Position numbers and translations under genes: made by a program
Shown: positions 22,501-32,721 of the stretch, one piece after another
How positions within the stretch are numbered: the stretch's first letter is position 1
Layout of the letters: each line of letters begins with the position of its first letter
Source of the DNA: Apoda limacodes
Taxonomy: Eukaryota; Arthropoda; Insecta; Lepidoptera; Limacodidae
NCBI GenBank assembly: GCA_946406115.1
Contig: OX291552.1
Location: 2,542,001 to 2,606,000 of the forward strand
Reading direction: 5' to 3'
DNA: 64,000 nucleotides
Notes under the pieces: generated by a model
What the model was told of the DNA's origin: nothing
The model's input: only the letters and a program-made list of their open reading frames with translations
Database searches by the model: none

Positions 22501-22856
22501 TTTGCTCGACACTTTCCAAAAGAAAAAAAAGAAAGTTCCTACGATTCCTTATTCAAACTTTTGAAAAAATACTGGCAATATAAATCCACTTTTATTAATT
22601 GTACAGACTCTGCACTGAAATGTTTTTACTTTATAAAGAAAATACTGGCTGATAATAATGCAAAACAATTTAAATTAGAAAAAAAGAAAATATTTTCAGG
22701 TCCCACGTGTATGCAAATTCTTCTTTTCGCCGACGTTAGTAATCAATTTGTGCGTAGGAAAGCGAGTACTCTTCCGCACGCACACAGACACAAGAGATGA
22801 GTGTGCGAGGCAAATTAAATCTAATACAAAATTGCGTTTTATGTTCACGCTAGTTC

Positions 22857-22905
22857 GTGTGAGTGTGTGTGTGTATATGGTTGTGTGGGTGTGTGTGTGC
22901 AGACA
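22857..22905 (+). repeat. (GT)n microsatellite, interrupted
   Basis: GTGTGAGTGTGTGTGTGTAT, then TGGTTGTGTGGG and GTGTGTGTGTGC. Confidence 0.9.
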
Positions 22906-23287
22906 GAAAGCTCGCAAGTGTACAGTCAGCGCAAATATACCTCATTAGAAAAAGTAATAGAAAATGCAAAACTAAAAATTCCATAAGATTCTATTTGTTA
23001 ATTATAGGTTAATTCTTTCTTCAAACAACAACTCTTAAATAAAACTATTTAATCCTAACATTATTGTATTTGTATGATCTTGTGTAAAAGCCGAGCAATA
23101 AACAAAATTTGCAAATTGAGTTGATAGATATATATTTTCCAGCGCTAGTACAGGTTGCGGGCGGGCTACGACAATGTGGCGTAGCGGTTGTCTACGTGCC
23201 CGCTACGGTCATTCGTCTAGTTTGTTAGTTTTGGATTACTATTGTTTGTGATTTTATTCAATAGTACTTTTAGATATTAATTTATTT
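22906..23287. other. Mixed DNA, nothing firm
   Basis: CGGGCGGGCTACGAC near 23158 may be a short fragment of a dispersed element. No boundaries found. Confidence 0.3.
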
Positions 23288-24085
23288 TTAGGGTTTCGTA
23301 CCTTAAACGGAAAAAAAGGAACCCCTATAGGATCACTTTGTTGTCCGTCTGTCTTTTTTTCAGGAACGCGGGAAGGTATCAAGTTGAAATTATCAAATAC
23401 GGTCCCTTGAAGATGTAGAAAAACCAAGCTTCTTAGTCGACGTAATAAAAAATACGGCCATTTTTGTCGCATATTTTGGCATTTACAAAAAAATCAAAAC
23501 CTATGAAGTACCTCCTGTTGCCCTTGAATCATGAAATTTAACACTAAGCAAGATCTTACATCACAAATACAGGAAAAAATCTGAAATTTGTTAATTTGTA
23601 GTTATAACACATTAAAAAAAAGTTTGTCAGTCTGTCTGACAAGACCCTTTTACTCAAGAACGCGTGAAAATATCAAGTTGGAATTAATATCAAATACTTA
23701 AATCTACACTCACAGGTTGTAAAAATCAAGCTTCTAAGTCAATGCAATAAAAAATATGCCCAAAATACGGTTATTTTAGTCGCATATGTGACACATATAA
23801 TAGTCGCATATGTGACACATATAATAGTCGCATATGTGACACATATAATAGTCGCATATGTGACACATATAATAGTCGCATATGTGACACATATAATAGT
23901 CGCATATGTGACACATATAATAGTCGCATATGTGACACATATAACTCAAAAGCTATGGGGTACTTTCCAATGATCTAAAATCATGAAGTTTGGCCAAGAA
24001 GCAATGCCATGTACATAAAGGCCATAAAGGAAAAAATCTGAAAAACCGTTAATTTGTTGTTACATTAAAGTAATCCGCCAACCTT
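23288..24085 (+). mobile_element. GGGTTCCGTACC-type repeat with expanded internal satellite
   Basis: Starts TTTTTAGGGTTTCGTACC, then GGAACCCCTATAGGATCACT, TTGTTGTCCGTCTGTC, CAGGAACGCG and ATCAAGTTGAAATT. It continues with a second internal head (GTCTGACAAGACCC at 23635), a GTCGCATATGTGACACATAT array and ATGGGGTACTTTCC. The usual CCGACTCGCACTTGG end is missing. Two heads in one copy suggest internal duplication. Confidence 0.65.
23778..23945 (+). repeat. 24-bp tandem repeat, 7 perfect units
   Basis: The phrase GTCGCATATGTGACACAT recurs every 24 bp at 23779, 23803, 23827, 23851, 23875, 23899 and 23923. Each unit contains the inverted repeat ATATGTG-A-CACATAT. The resulting open frame (23788-23973) is only a by-product of 24 being divisible by 3. 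Confidence 0.95.
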
Positions 24086-24129
24086 TGTGTAAATCTCTGA
24101 AGTAGTAGTTGTGCCGGAGAAGGACACCG

Positions 24130-25445
24130 GAGTGTTCAACAAAGGGAGATCAGGGGCCGTTCGGTCTGCCGTGCCAGCAATAATATTATTTGTTCCGAGC
24201 TTCGGCAGTTCTAGTACCACACCTTTTGTCCTTAATGCTGTCTGTGTCGTGAATCCTCATATTTACTCTTAGTAACTTTTAAAAAAAAAAATTGCAAAAA
24301 GTAAAAAGAAAAGAGTTTTTTCAGCGGCCGCTCTATCCACATCGAATGAGGACTTCCGCAACATCAGGGGTATTCACGTTAAACTTAACGTAGCCCACTA
24401 CCACCTAGAGACTGCGGAGCCGACTATTTTTTTTTTTCACGGAGACGCAAATATCCTTCTCGGCCGATACATTATACCTCCATTATACTGGCTACAAACT
24501 CAAACACAATTTTGTGAGTTGTGCCGGTGTATGTAAGTTCGACCGGGAGGATATCTGCTGTCGCCACCTTCATAGCCTTGAAGACTGGGACCTGTCGATA
24601 TTATGGGTGCGCGTAGATCACAGCGGCCAAACTCGTGTCTATGCGTGCCTTTACATAGCGGTGACACGGAAGTAGTTCGGCTCTTAACACACCTGAGTGA
24701 CTGACACTAACTGAGCAATGTCCCACAGCAGAACTAGTTATTTTGGAAAACTTTGACGCCCACCATCGTGAGTGGCTCAGTTCTCGAACCAATAACTACG
24801 CAGGGAAATACATACGCTCATGAATTTGCTCTGACCTATGGATTCTCTCAGCTGGTACTTTCTCCAACGAGTATACCAAATATAGAGGACCATACGAGCT
24901 TCTTACTGGACCTTCTACTGACTACACGTCCGAACAGATATTCCGTCTCAGTGCATGCGCCTCTTGGCTCCTCGAACCACTGTCTCGTTCGGACTCAAGT
25001 GTCATGCACACAACCCTACCCCTGTGGCACTATAAGGGCGAATCGCGAGCTATACCTCTAGGAGTTGTACTTTCTGGTCGCTTGCTAAAGCTGCCGAAGG
25101 GTCGTCGTTACCACCACTGCGAAAGACTGATGGTGACATGGCCCATAGTGCTAAAGAGAAAACCGGCCTACTGGGCAGTATCTTTGCCTCAAACCCGAAT
25201 ATGAACGATGAAGGCGCTGTACCTTCTACTATACCGAGGTGCGGTAAGACCATGCCGAAAATCTCCATAATACAGCGTGTATTCCGGCGGGCGTTGCTTT
25301 CTCTATAAACATTCATAAGTCTAGTGGGCCAGACGGTATACCAACAGCGGTATTTAAGCAGTGTGCTTCTGAGTTATGACCTGTACTCTATCGCCTCTTT
25401 ACGCTTTCCTACCACACTAGGCAATTTCCGTCTTGAAAAAATGGA
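24130..25445 (+). pseudogene. LINE B, 5' half: endonuclease and start of RT, degraded
   Basis: Pieces of a non-LTR retrotransposon polyprotein can be read across several frames. An endonuclease start (NIRGIHVNLNVAHYHLETAE, TETQISF, CAGVC, REDICC) comes first, then the segment DLSILWVRVD...VYACLY. The late endonuclease segment FALTYGFSQLVLSPTSIPN, SLLDLLLTT and VSVHAPLGSSNHCLVR follows at 24753-24980, and an early RT piece GPDGIPTAVFKQCASEL lies near 25325. The C-terminal endonuclease SDH motif is SNH here. Many stops and frameshifts show a dead copy. EN before RT fits a Jockey/CR1-like LINE; the exact clade is unproven. It stops abruptly against an opposite-strand piece of the same family. 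Confidence 0.75.
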
Positions 25446-25915
25446 AGACCCGCGCGTTTCCGAACCTCCAAAACTCTAATAACTTCTTTCTTGAATTTCA
25501 CAACCCGTGCGTCCGCGGAAGGCAGTGTCTATAAAACCGTACTATACGCGACCATCTCGGTTCTAAGGTGTGAGAATAAATTCCCTGTCAAGCGGAGCGA
25601 TGCTAAAAAGTAGCCCTGGACATCATTTCGAACGATTCCTCAGAACACATCCCATTGTTCAAGCGGGAGAATACACTCAGGGAGGCAAAGTCTCACCTCA
25701 GACTTAAGGGCTCGATACGGCAAGTGAGTTTGGGATCGTCGACAATTCACTCTGTTGAGTACATCAAGTTTTTGGACGCCAGCTTCATCTTGTCTTGCGA
25801 ATGATCTCGGAACTGAACATCGTTGGAGACGTCAACACCAAGGATCCCAATGCTCTTGAAGATGGAGAGGGGAGTGTTCTGGAATTGTGGGACTGAGTAA
25901 ATGGGATTTGTATGT
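25445..25915 (-). pseudogene. LINE B, 3' half of RT protein, inverted and degraded
   Basis: The minus-strand reading matches the LINE B protein at 34780-35574 piecewise: PQFQNTPLSI, KSIGILGVDV, QFRDHS, DKMKLASK, DDPKLTCRIEPLSLR, DFASL, CSEESFEMM and HTLEPRWSR. Internal deletions remove the region corresponding to about residues 97-135 of that protein. No poly(A) is present; the copy ends at the junction with the plus-strand piece near 25445. Confidence 0.75.
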
Positions 25916-26019
25916 ATTTGTAGATGGATTCACAACGGAACGAGCGATTTTTGCACTACCCGTTTAATAAGCGTCTCCAGTACTGTAATCTGCATAGCAA
26001 TGTCTTAACAGAAAATCAT

Positions 26020-26085
26020 ACAGACGGACAAAAAAGTGATCCTATAAGGGATCCATTTTTTCTTTTGAGGTATGGAACCTAAAAT
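26020..26085 (-). mobile_element. GGGTTCCGTACC-type repeat, terminal fragment
   Basis: ACAGACGGACAAAAAAGTGA then TCCTATAAGGGATCC and GAGGTATGGAACC is the reverse complement of the family's 5' end. With 23288 it brackets the LINE B block in opposite orientation. Confidence 0.6.
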
Positions 26086-26261
26086 AAGGATATATGGTAT
26101 GTATATACATTTGTATCCGTTGTCTGATACCCAAAGAAAAAGCCTTGCTTATTTATCTACATTATAATAAAATGGTAGGAAAATCAAAACTGTACATTAA
26201 ATTTTTTTTTAAAGATTACTTGGGGTGTGATCTACAATCGATACTGAAGCCAAAAATATAG

Positions 26262-26714
26262 TTTTTAAAATTTTTGTCTGTTTGTCTGTATGTATGTTCG
26301 GGATAAACTCAAAAAGTACTGCATGGATTTACTTCAAATTTGGTACGAATATTATTAAGAAGTAGGGTCAACATATAGGGTACATAGTATCACGCTATCA
26401 CCTACGGGGATCGAGCAGTGAACCTTTATTTCTTCAACGCATTTTGTAGCAACGTGTAATCTAACGACGCATATTTGACTTGCTTCTTAATTATCAATTA
26501 TTCTACTCACACATTGCCATTTATTTATGGTTTATGTTAAAAAATCGTGTAAAGTCATAACTTAGATGTGTTATAATTTTTCACCATATAAAATTGTTTC
26601 CTATTTGCTAACTAGATGGCGTTGGCGTCGAATTAGATTGCGCTATGGTTTCGTTCACAAAAAGTGATGTTATAGTATAGCGTTCACGCAGACGACGTCG
26701 CGGGCAGTAGCTAG
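26262..26714 (+). mobile_element. Helitron-like element, second family
   Basis: Head: TTTGTCTGTTTGTCTGTATG, TATGTTCGGGATAAACTC and AAAAAGTACTG. Tail: TTCACGCAGACGACGTCGCG then GGCAGTAGCTAG before T. The 3' hairpin is GACGACGTC here and GACGAAGTC in the copy at 28625. Non-coding. Its 3' 340 bp plus 151 bp of flank are duplicated in inverted orientation at 28625-29111. Confidence 0.55.
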
Positions 26715-26865
26715 TATATTTTATTTACGATAGTTGTGAAACTTTTGCCGTTCCAAGGATACAAATCAACTAGTGATTAACTTTGATCATATATATAATT
26801 CCACAATAATTAAAATTCTTATGTTAATGTAAGAAATAATAGGTTCGACTGTACTTTAAAACACA
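26375..26865 (+). repeat. Inverted repeat arm A (source)
   Basis: 491 bp matching the reverse complement of 28625-29111 with, by eye, three substitutions and one 4-bp gap. It spans the Helitron 3' end and its downstream flank, so this is duplication of a locus rather than two separate insertions of one element. At its left edge the Helitron continues uninterrupted, marking this as the parental copy. Confidence 0.85.
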
Positions 26866-28624
26866 CACAAGCTTGATGTTAAAAATGAATTACCAACACA
26901 GCCCCGCGACCCCCTACCACACTCATTTTCATTTCGATGTTTTTGGGTTTTTGCGCAAACCGGGAGGCGGTGGTACGGGGGCCACCCTCGCCCTATGAAA
27001 ATAGGATATATTTTTATGTTTTATTTGCCCGGAAGCCTGAAGCTTAGTTGCATGTTTATTAGAAGTTTTTATTAGTAGAGACGGTATGGTTTTTTCCTGG
27101 GTTAGACGCGTTTGTTAGCGGATGAGGAGCGTTGACAACGGTATGGGTGTAAGTCACGGAATGTTTGTTTTTGATTAACTTTAGCATGTTTAGTTTCAGG
27201 TTGTAGAGAGGTGAGGATAAAACAACCCATGCGCTAGAAGTAAATGATTCGTTTCTGAGGAACATTTTCATTTCTATTTAAAACTAAAAAGATTGTTAGA
27301 AATTGTGATAGCTCTATATAAAATATATTAATAGCTCTATATCCTCAACTGTTACAAATACTCAGAATAAAACGATGCAATGAAGGCAATCTGCAAGCTA
27401 ACAAAATCATTTCTTTTTATTTTATATCAAGATTTAAAAAAAAAGATTTAGCTAAGAAATATTAGTTTAGTCACATCACTATTATTATTGATTTAGGGCC
27501 TAAGCAGAAACGCTACTTTTAGTATCGGCGACTGTAAACCCTTTAGCCTATATGCTATAACCTATAACGGTTAAAAATAACAAGAATTGTGACTTAACAG
27601 TAATTATAAATACGTCATAAGGTACCATTGATAATGACATCCTATACTTAGATTTATATAGAAGCTGGGCTTTTAAGGGTTTAATTATCGAATTAAAGCT
27701 GAATTCAGTTATCAGCGTGAAATTCCCAAGGGAACTCCTTGCTTATAGTACGGAAGTTTCAAGGGAAAAATGCACTAATTCCATGTCGTAGTTTTTGTGT
27801 AATGCACGTAGAAACACACAGACAGACAATAGTTATTTGTTATATAATTGAGTAAAAGCATTTTTTGGTAGAAGTACAGACTTTAAATCTACTGAGCATA
27901 GGGAGGGATTTAAAGGCACGAGACCGAAAAAATTTGCTCACGCGTCCAACATACAACTTTTCACCTTTACCAGCGAGAAAAATATTTTCACGTGACTTTT
28001 CTGGTTAAGTTCGGCATTGGAGACTTGTTGTCTTAATTCTTCTGGTGTCAGAGAAATATCTTCGTAGCTTGTATCGCTCATTTTTCAAACAAAACAGAAT
28101 TATCAATTAAATATACAATCTTATATTCAAAAAACTAGCTTGCCGCCATTTCACTTTGTTTTTTTTTTTTAAATTGAGGTTGCGTTTGGAATTGTACCTA
28201 CTACAACCTCTGCCATTGCTATCAAAACAACGTATGATATTTTTTAAGTTAGCTGTATAAACTTTTAATAATACTAATTATTTATAAAAACTAACATAAA
28301 AACGAAAAATTGATATGTAGTTATATTCTTAATTAAAATGAACAAGGTTAAGTATTTGTCCCAAAATTTGTTTCTGACCAGTCATTGACTGTACCAGTCA
28401 GTTTTTTTCATCATCGGGTTAATTCCAAAAGTCAATGTTCGAACAGTGAATTACTTTGCCTCACTAGTGAGTAAAATTCGATTTTGCTCACTGAATTTGG
28501 ACAGCAAAACTATCCTTTTCGTGCTGGTGAGGTAAAATAAAATTGTTCTTCCATTTTGCTCTTATAAATACCGTTCATTTTTTATTTTTCTTAAATAACT
28601 TCTATGTACAGAAATCAGCCAAAC
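26866..28624. other. Spacer between inverted arms A and A'
   Basis: About 1.76 kb. GC-richer at 26895-26990 (CCCCGCGACCCCCTACC, GGGAGGCGGTGGTACG). It contains the exon-like frame at 27938-28081. The remainder is AT-rich with no recognised repeat. Confidence 0.5.
27938..28081 (-). CDS. Possible first coding exon, unknown protein
   Basis: On the minus strand an ATG at 28081, preceded by A-rich TTTGAAAA, opens a 47-residue frame beginning MSDTSYEDISLTPEELRQQV and continuing SNAELNQKSHVKIFFSL. Composition is polar, acidic and helix-forming, unlike the Ile/Phe/Tyr-rich chance frames of this window. After residue 37 the DNA reads CTCGCTG|GTAAAGGTG, a possible splice donor (27971/27970). If used, the true exon is 27971-28081 with phase 0. 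ATGGCGGC upstream (28144-28151) resembles a motif found near transcription starts. I do not recognise the protein. It could equally be a retrocopy or chance. Confidence 0.35.
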   Translation of the reverse strand: MSDTSYEDISLTPEELRQQVSNAELNQKSHVKIFFSLVKVKSCMLDA

Positions 28625-29267
28625 TGTGTTTTAAAGTACAGTCGAACCTATTATTTCTTACATTAACATAAGAATTTTAATTATTGTGGAATTATATATA
28701 TGATCAAAGTTAATCACTAGTTGATTTGTATCCTTGGAACGGCAAAAGTTTCACAACATAAATAAAATATACTAGCTACTGCCCGCGACTTCGTCTGCGT
28801 GAACGCTATACTATAACATCACTTTTTGTGAACGAAACCATAGCGCGATCTAATTCGACGCCAACGCCATCTAGTTAGCAAATAGGAAACAATTTTATAT
28901 GGTGAAAAATTATAACACATCTAAGTTATGACTTTACACGATTTTTTAACATAAACCATAAATAAATGGCAATGTGTGAGTAGAATAATTGATAATTAAG
29001 AAGCAAGTCAAATATGCGTCGTTAGATTACACGTTGCTACAAAATGCGTTGAAGAAATAAAGGTTCACTGCTCGATCCCCGTAGGTGATAGCGTGATACT
29101 ATGTACCCTATCATGCTCGCCAGTCTATCGGCCGGCCGCTGGCGACGTCATATTTTTCTTCTACGGATCTTCTCAAAATATAACTGGCCACATTGAGTAC
29201 GCAATACAATTTCATACGGTTTTTCGAACTGACCTGGGAGTTATCTCGCACTGAGGTTTCAAAAAGT
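28625..29267 (-). repeat. Composite inverted copy of two nearby loci (A' + B')
   Basis: 28625-29111 is the inverted copy of 26375-26865. 29110-29267 is the inverted copy of 32243-32400 (158 bp, one mismatch, no gap). The two copies abut with a 2-bp shared AT at 29110-29111. Read on the minus strand the block is 32243-32400 followed directly by 26375-26865. Both sources lie within a few kilobases on either side. Confidence 0.85.
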
Positions 29268-29384
29268 CTTACCGGATATGTGTTATAATGTCGAATAACA
29301 TAAAACAAAATGAAAAAGATTTTTTTAAGCGAGGTTTCCATGCAAGGTAGGTGTTATCGTTGTTTTGCTCTATCGTAAAAACAG

Positions 29385-29515
29385 TTATACATACAAACTT
29401 TAAACTTGCAGTGTAAAATAGTGTGAACTCTAAAGTATAACAACAAATAATAATTTTGGTTTTTGTTTGTGCTCGTAAATTGTGTAAATGGTGGTACAGT
29501 ATAGCCAACTCACAC
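29385..29515 (+). mobile_element. 5S-SINE relative lacking the 5S core
   Basis: CTCTAAAGTATAACAACAAA, TTTTTGTTTGTGCTCG, AAATTGTGTAAATGGTGGTA and CCAACTCACACTTAACC match the body and tail of the SINE copy at 47450-47742, but the 5S-like segment is absent. Confidence 0.5.
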
Positions 29516-29629
29516 TTAACCAGTTTCATTTCATCTTATTTTTTTTTTTTTAATTTATTTTTTTATATTTATATGCAATTAGTTATCATTATAAGTCAGT
29601 ATAATTATATATTTAACAATACACACGAC

Positions 29630-29900
29630 TACAAGTCTCGCGGATACACCTCCACCATGGGCGTCGCTTAAAATCAGCGCTGTAACACTCATGTTGCAGC
29701 ATATGCTGAGTCGATGTCCAATTTTGGCATCATAGCACTCACAATATTCTGTATAGTCCTGCTTTTAAATTTATTATTTTTTTGTTATTTTTTTTGTTCG
29801 TATGTTTTAAATTTTTTGTATTTTTGTGTTTTTGTTTTATATTGTGTGTGTTTTCTGGTGCCAAATAAATGTCTGTCTATGTCTATGTCTATGTCTATTT
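29630..29900 (+). mobile_element. Retroelement 3' end with ATGTCT-repeat tail
   Basis: GGGCGTCGCTTAAAATCAGC then GCTGTAACACTCATG and CATATGCTGAGTCGATG lead through a T-rich stretch to GGTGCCAAATAAATGTCTGT and repeated CTATGT units. The order fits a LINE or SINE 3' end with a microsatellite tail. The open frame at 29714-29914 is T-rich noise. Confidence 0.5.
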
Positions 29901-30345
29901 ATATAAAAAAGTAAAATCTCTGTTAGTATGTAGCGGGTTATCTCTGTAACTTCTGAACCGATTGTAAAATGCTATCCAGAAATATAATAAAATGTTTTAA
30001 ATAGAATAAGTTTTTGGTTTGAAATATCAATGTTTCAAAATCAATTTGAACTTTAAGTGAATAAAGCAATATTCCAACCATCGATTGTTTCCACAAAAAT
30101 ATTTTTTATTTTTATTTTTTATAGATAACAATGCATTTATTGGTTTTATTTGTGGTTATAAACATATGTGTATATATATAGATAGGTTTAGGGACAAAGA
30201 AAGACGAATAATACTATTATCACCGATCAAAAGTTCCCACGGGAATAGTTTTTTTCACGGGTATAACCGCAGGGTTCAAGTGTAATAACATAGCTACTCG
30301 TATTTAAAATACGTTGCGTACGAAGTCGCTGACATACGCTAGTTT
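29901..30345 (+). mobile_element. Helitron-like element, degraded
   Basis: Begins near ATATAAAAAAGTAAAATCTC with TAACTTCTGAACCGATTG soon after. A TCCCACGGGAATAG segment lies near 30234, and it ends GCGTACGAAGTCGCTGACAT then ACGCTAG before T. The GACTTCGT-type hairpin is eroded. Confidence 0.4.
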
Positions 30346-30880
30346 ACTGAAAACATACATGGTGGTCACATTAAAATAAGCAAATAGGGGGGCGGGCGAG
30401 GGGTGGAAAAAAGGGAGAATAATAAATTCATTTGGCGTATTTAGTTTTTCCGATAATTCCGCGATTGGTGGAAAAATTACCACTTTTCATTTCGGATGGG
30501 CCTCCGTATGGACGGTTTTCTCTTTTTAACTTCAGCATTCTGTGTTTTTTTATCACATTCTGTATTGTTTTGTTTTGATGCACAAATCCTTCATCTCTAT
30601 GCGACATCTGTAGGCGGAGTAACGAACTCACTTCAAAGCAAAAATACCTTTGTTACCGATCTGGTAAAAGTAAAATGTGGGAACATATTATGTGTTACAA
30701 TTTGGATACTTAATACCTAACAAGGAACCTGAGGACAAGGCAAGGAATTAAATAATAAATATTTAGACACTTAGTCAATTTTATTAACTAATTGCATATT
30801 CAGCTTCACTTCAGATATTCAGATATTTCTTCACACACACAATTTAAGTTTATTATCAAACAAAGAACTCAAATACTCAC
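30346..30880. other. AT-rich DNA, nothing recognised
   Basis: Open frames at 30428-30720 on both strands overlap each other and have no recognisable features. Confidence 0.4.
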
Positions 30881-31060
30881 CTAAGCGTCTCCTATACATG
30901 AACTATAAATCTATTAGAGACGCGTCGCGCCTGGACGCACTAGCTTGAGTCGGTCGATTCGCTGTTATAGACGATTTACGGAATAAATGTGAGTCGAATA
31001 GACGAAGAGCGGCCACAGCTATAGCCAAAGAGCGTCGATCGCCTTAGAATAGTGTGCATT
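30881..31060 (-). other. Weak candidate first exon, minus strand
   Basis: On the minus strand AGACGCTTAG|GTGAGTATTT (junction 30881/30880) fits a 5' splice site. Upstream is a modestly CpG-rich stretch (GTCCAGGCGCGACGCGTC). No frame runs through the donor. Weaker than the candidates at 19251 and 21622 because the GC-rich block is short. Confidence 0.22.
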
Positions 31061-31301
31061 TTGGCAGCAGCTATTGAAGAAACGTTATTTTACCCGACCT
31101 AATAGAAAACATGCACATGCTTTGGTGAGGTCAATTACAAATATCATCTTGATAATATAAACCGATTTTTTTTTTAAATCAAAATCAAAGAAATTAGCTA
31201 CTACTCGAGATCCGCTGCCTTAACAGTGAGCCAAAACCTACTGTTACTTAGTTTAAAAATTGAACTCACTCTTTGTTATTTCTTTTATCTTTTGACTACA
31301 G

Positions 31302-31777
31302 GTCAAAAAGAAAGTGATTACATTGGACTACCACAATATAATTAAATTATTGATATTATTAACAAATACAATACAAGATTGCCTTGCTAGGTGGCAAAAG
31401 TATAAGAAATTATATATTATATACAAAAAAAGGAAACTTACATTTTCCGCGGAATTTATCTCAAGAAGTGTCAGTGTTGAAGTATCTGAAAAATAAAATG
31501 ACACATTTAAGGACCGGTTGAAGCTATTGAGACATATATATGTTTACAAATCTGTGTGTTTTATAATGTACGAATGAAAACTAATTAAAGAAGTTGCCAG
31601 CATAGGTAGCTGTTTGTACAGAATGGTTAATATATATAATATTTTTTTCTCAAACAGGCCACGATATACGACCATATCTTGCAAATGCTTTTTTGGGATA
31701 AATTGTACTTGCAGTACAGGATCAAAGAGCGGCAAAGAAAATGTTTTAGCCGGCTGCTCGAGCGATCGAATATGTAA
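31302..31777 (+). other. Two weak exon-like frames, plus strand
   Basis: After TTTTGACTACAG (31301) a frame encodes VKKKVITLDYHNIIKLLILL and onward to 31496. After TTTTTTCTCAAACAG (31657) a frame encodes ATIYDHILQMLFWDKLYLQY then RIKERQRKCFSRLLERSNM and a stop at 31775-31777. The second has helix-like charged composition. AT-rich DNA yields many acceptor-like sites, so both may be chance. No family recognised. Confidence 0.2.
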
Positions 31778-32242
31778 TTTGAACATGGAAGGAACTTTTT
31801 TAAACCCGAGCATTTATAACTAAAGAGATAACTTAAGTTTTGTTTAAATTTCGGACTAGCACAACAAAAACAATGCACCCTTAAATTAATTTAAAAAAGT
31901 AAAGAAAGAAATCGACTTTGAACGCAGCGACTTGGCGGCAAAATTACCTAAACTTTTTTAATATAGTCAGTGCAGTTGTCAATATAATTAGTTTTTTAAT
32001 AAACATCTACTTTATTATGTTATTGTTTTAATTTAGAAGCATGCTTAAGAAAAGCACTATACAAGCCTTGGCTACAACTGAGCATAACCGGACTCTGTGC
32101 TGCGTGCCTCGGCTACGCCTCATCCCGCATACTCACGATCGCTCGGTTAAGCTGCATTTGCGGACCGTGGTAGTAATGTACTATTTCTACTACCTGCACA
32201 AAAAATTCCAAAGTTCCATACATACTCAGTTTCGAAAATCGA

Positions 32243-32400
32243 ACTTTTTGAAACCTCAGTGCGAGATAACTCCCAGGTCAGTTCGAAAAACCGTATGAAA
32301 TTGTATTGCGTACTCAATGTGGCCAGTTATATTTTTAGAAGATCCGTAGAAGAAAAATATGACGTCGCCAGCGGCCGGCCGATAGACTGGCGAGCATGAT
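32243..32400 (+). repeat. Inverted repeat arm B (source)
   Basis: 158 bp matching the reverse complement of 29110-29267 with one mismatch (T/G near 32334). Contains CAGCGGCCGGCCGATAGACT. It lies within a mixed-composition stretch (about 32040-32440) that I cannot otherwise identify. TTTCTACTACCTG at 32195 and CAGGTAGTAGAAA at 32483 are inverted and may mark the ends of an element containing arm B. Confidence 0.8.
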
Positions 32401-32721
32401 GCTGGCCACTCGTGCCGCGCCGCGTCGTATGGTCATTCCTTCTAATAAATATCTACTTATTTTTTTTAATACTGGAATTTCAGGTAGTAGAAAAAGTAAC
32501 GTTTTACAAAATGGCTTTTATATCATTGCCAGTCGAAAAAGGGCATCTTATTCATCGATAACAGTCAATTAAACTCACTTTTACTCATTGAGTGAATGAA
32601 AACATTTTGAATTTGGAACAAGCACGAATTGTACGAATTATGAACAAAAAATAAACAAAACTAGTTAAAAGTACTTACTACCTAAAATAAAAAAAATAAT
32701 ACCCCGCCAATTCTAGTTGGT

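Noticed and set aside
22366..22800. 144-residue plus-strand open frame
   Set aside because: It begins in the CpG island (Arg-rich) and continues into AT-rich DNA (Lys/Phe-rich) with no domain. The composition simply follows the DNA.
23788..23973. Open frame with repeated MTHIIVAYV-like units
   Set aside because: It is the translation of a 24-bp tandem repeat in a non-coding dispersed element.
24130..25915. LINE twin-priming inversion
   Set aside because: In twin priming the inverted 5' piece precedes the 3' piece on the sense strand. Here the 3' piece comes first and no poly(A) is present.
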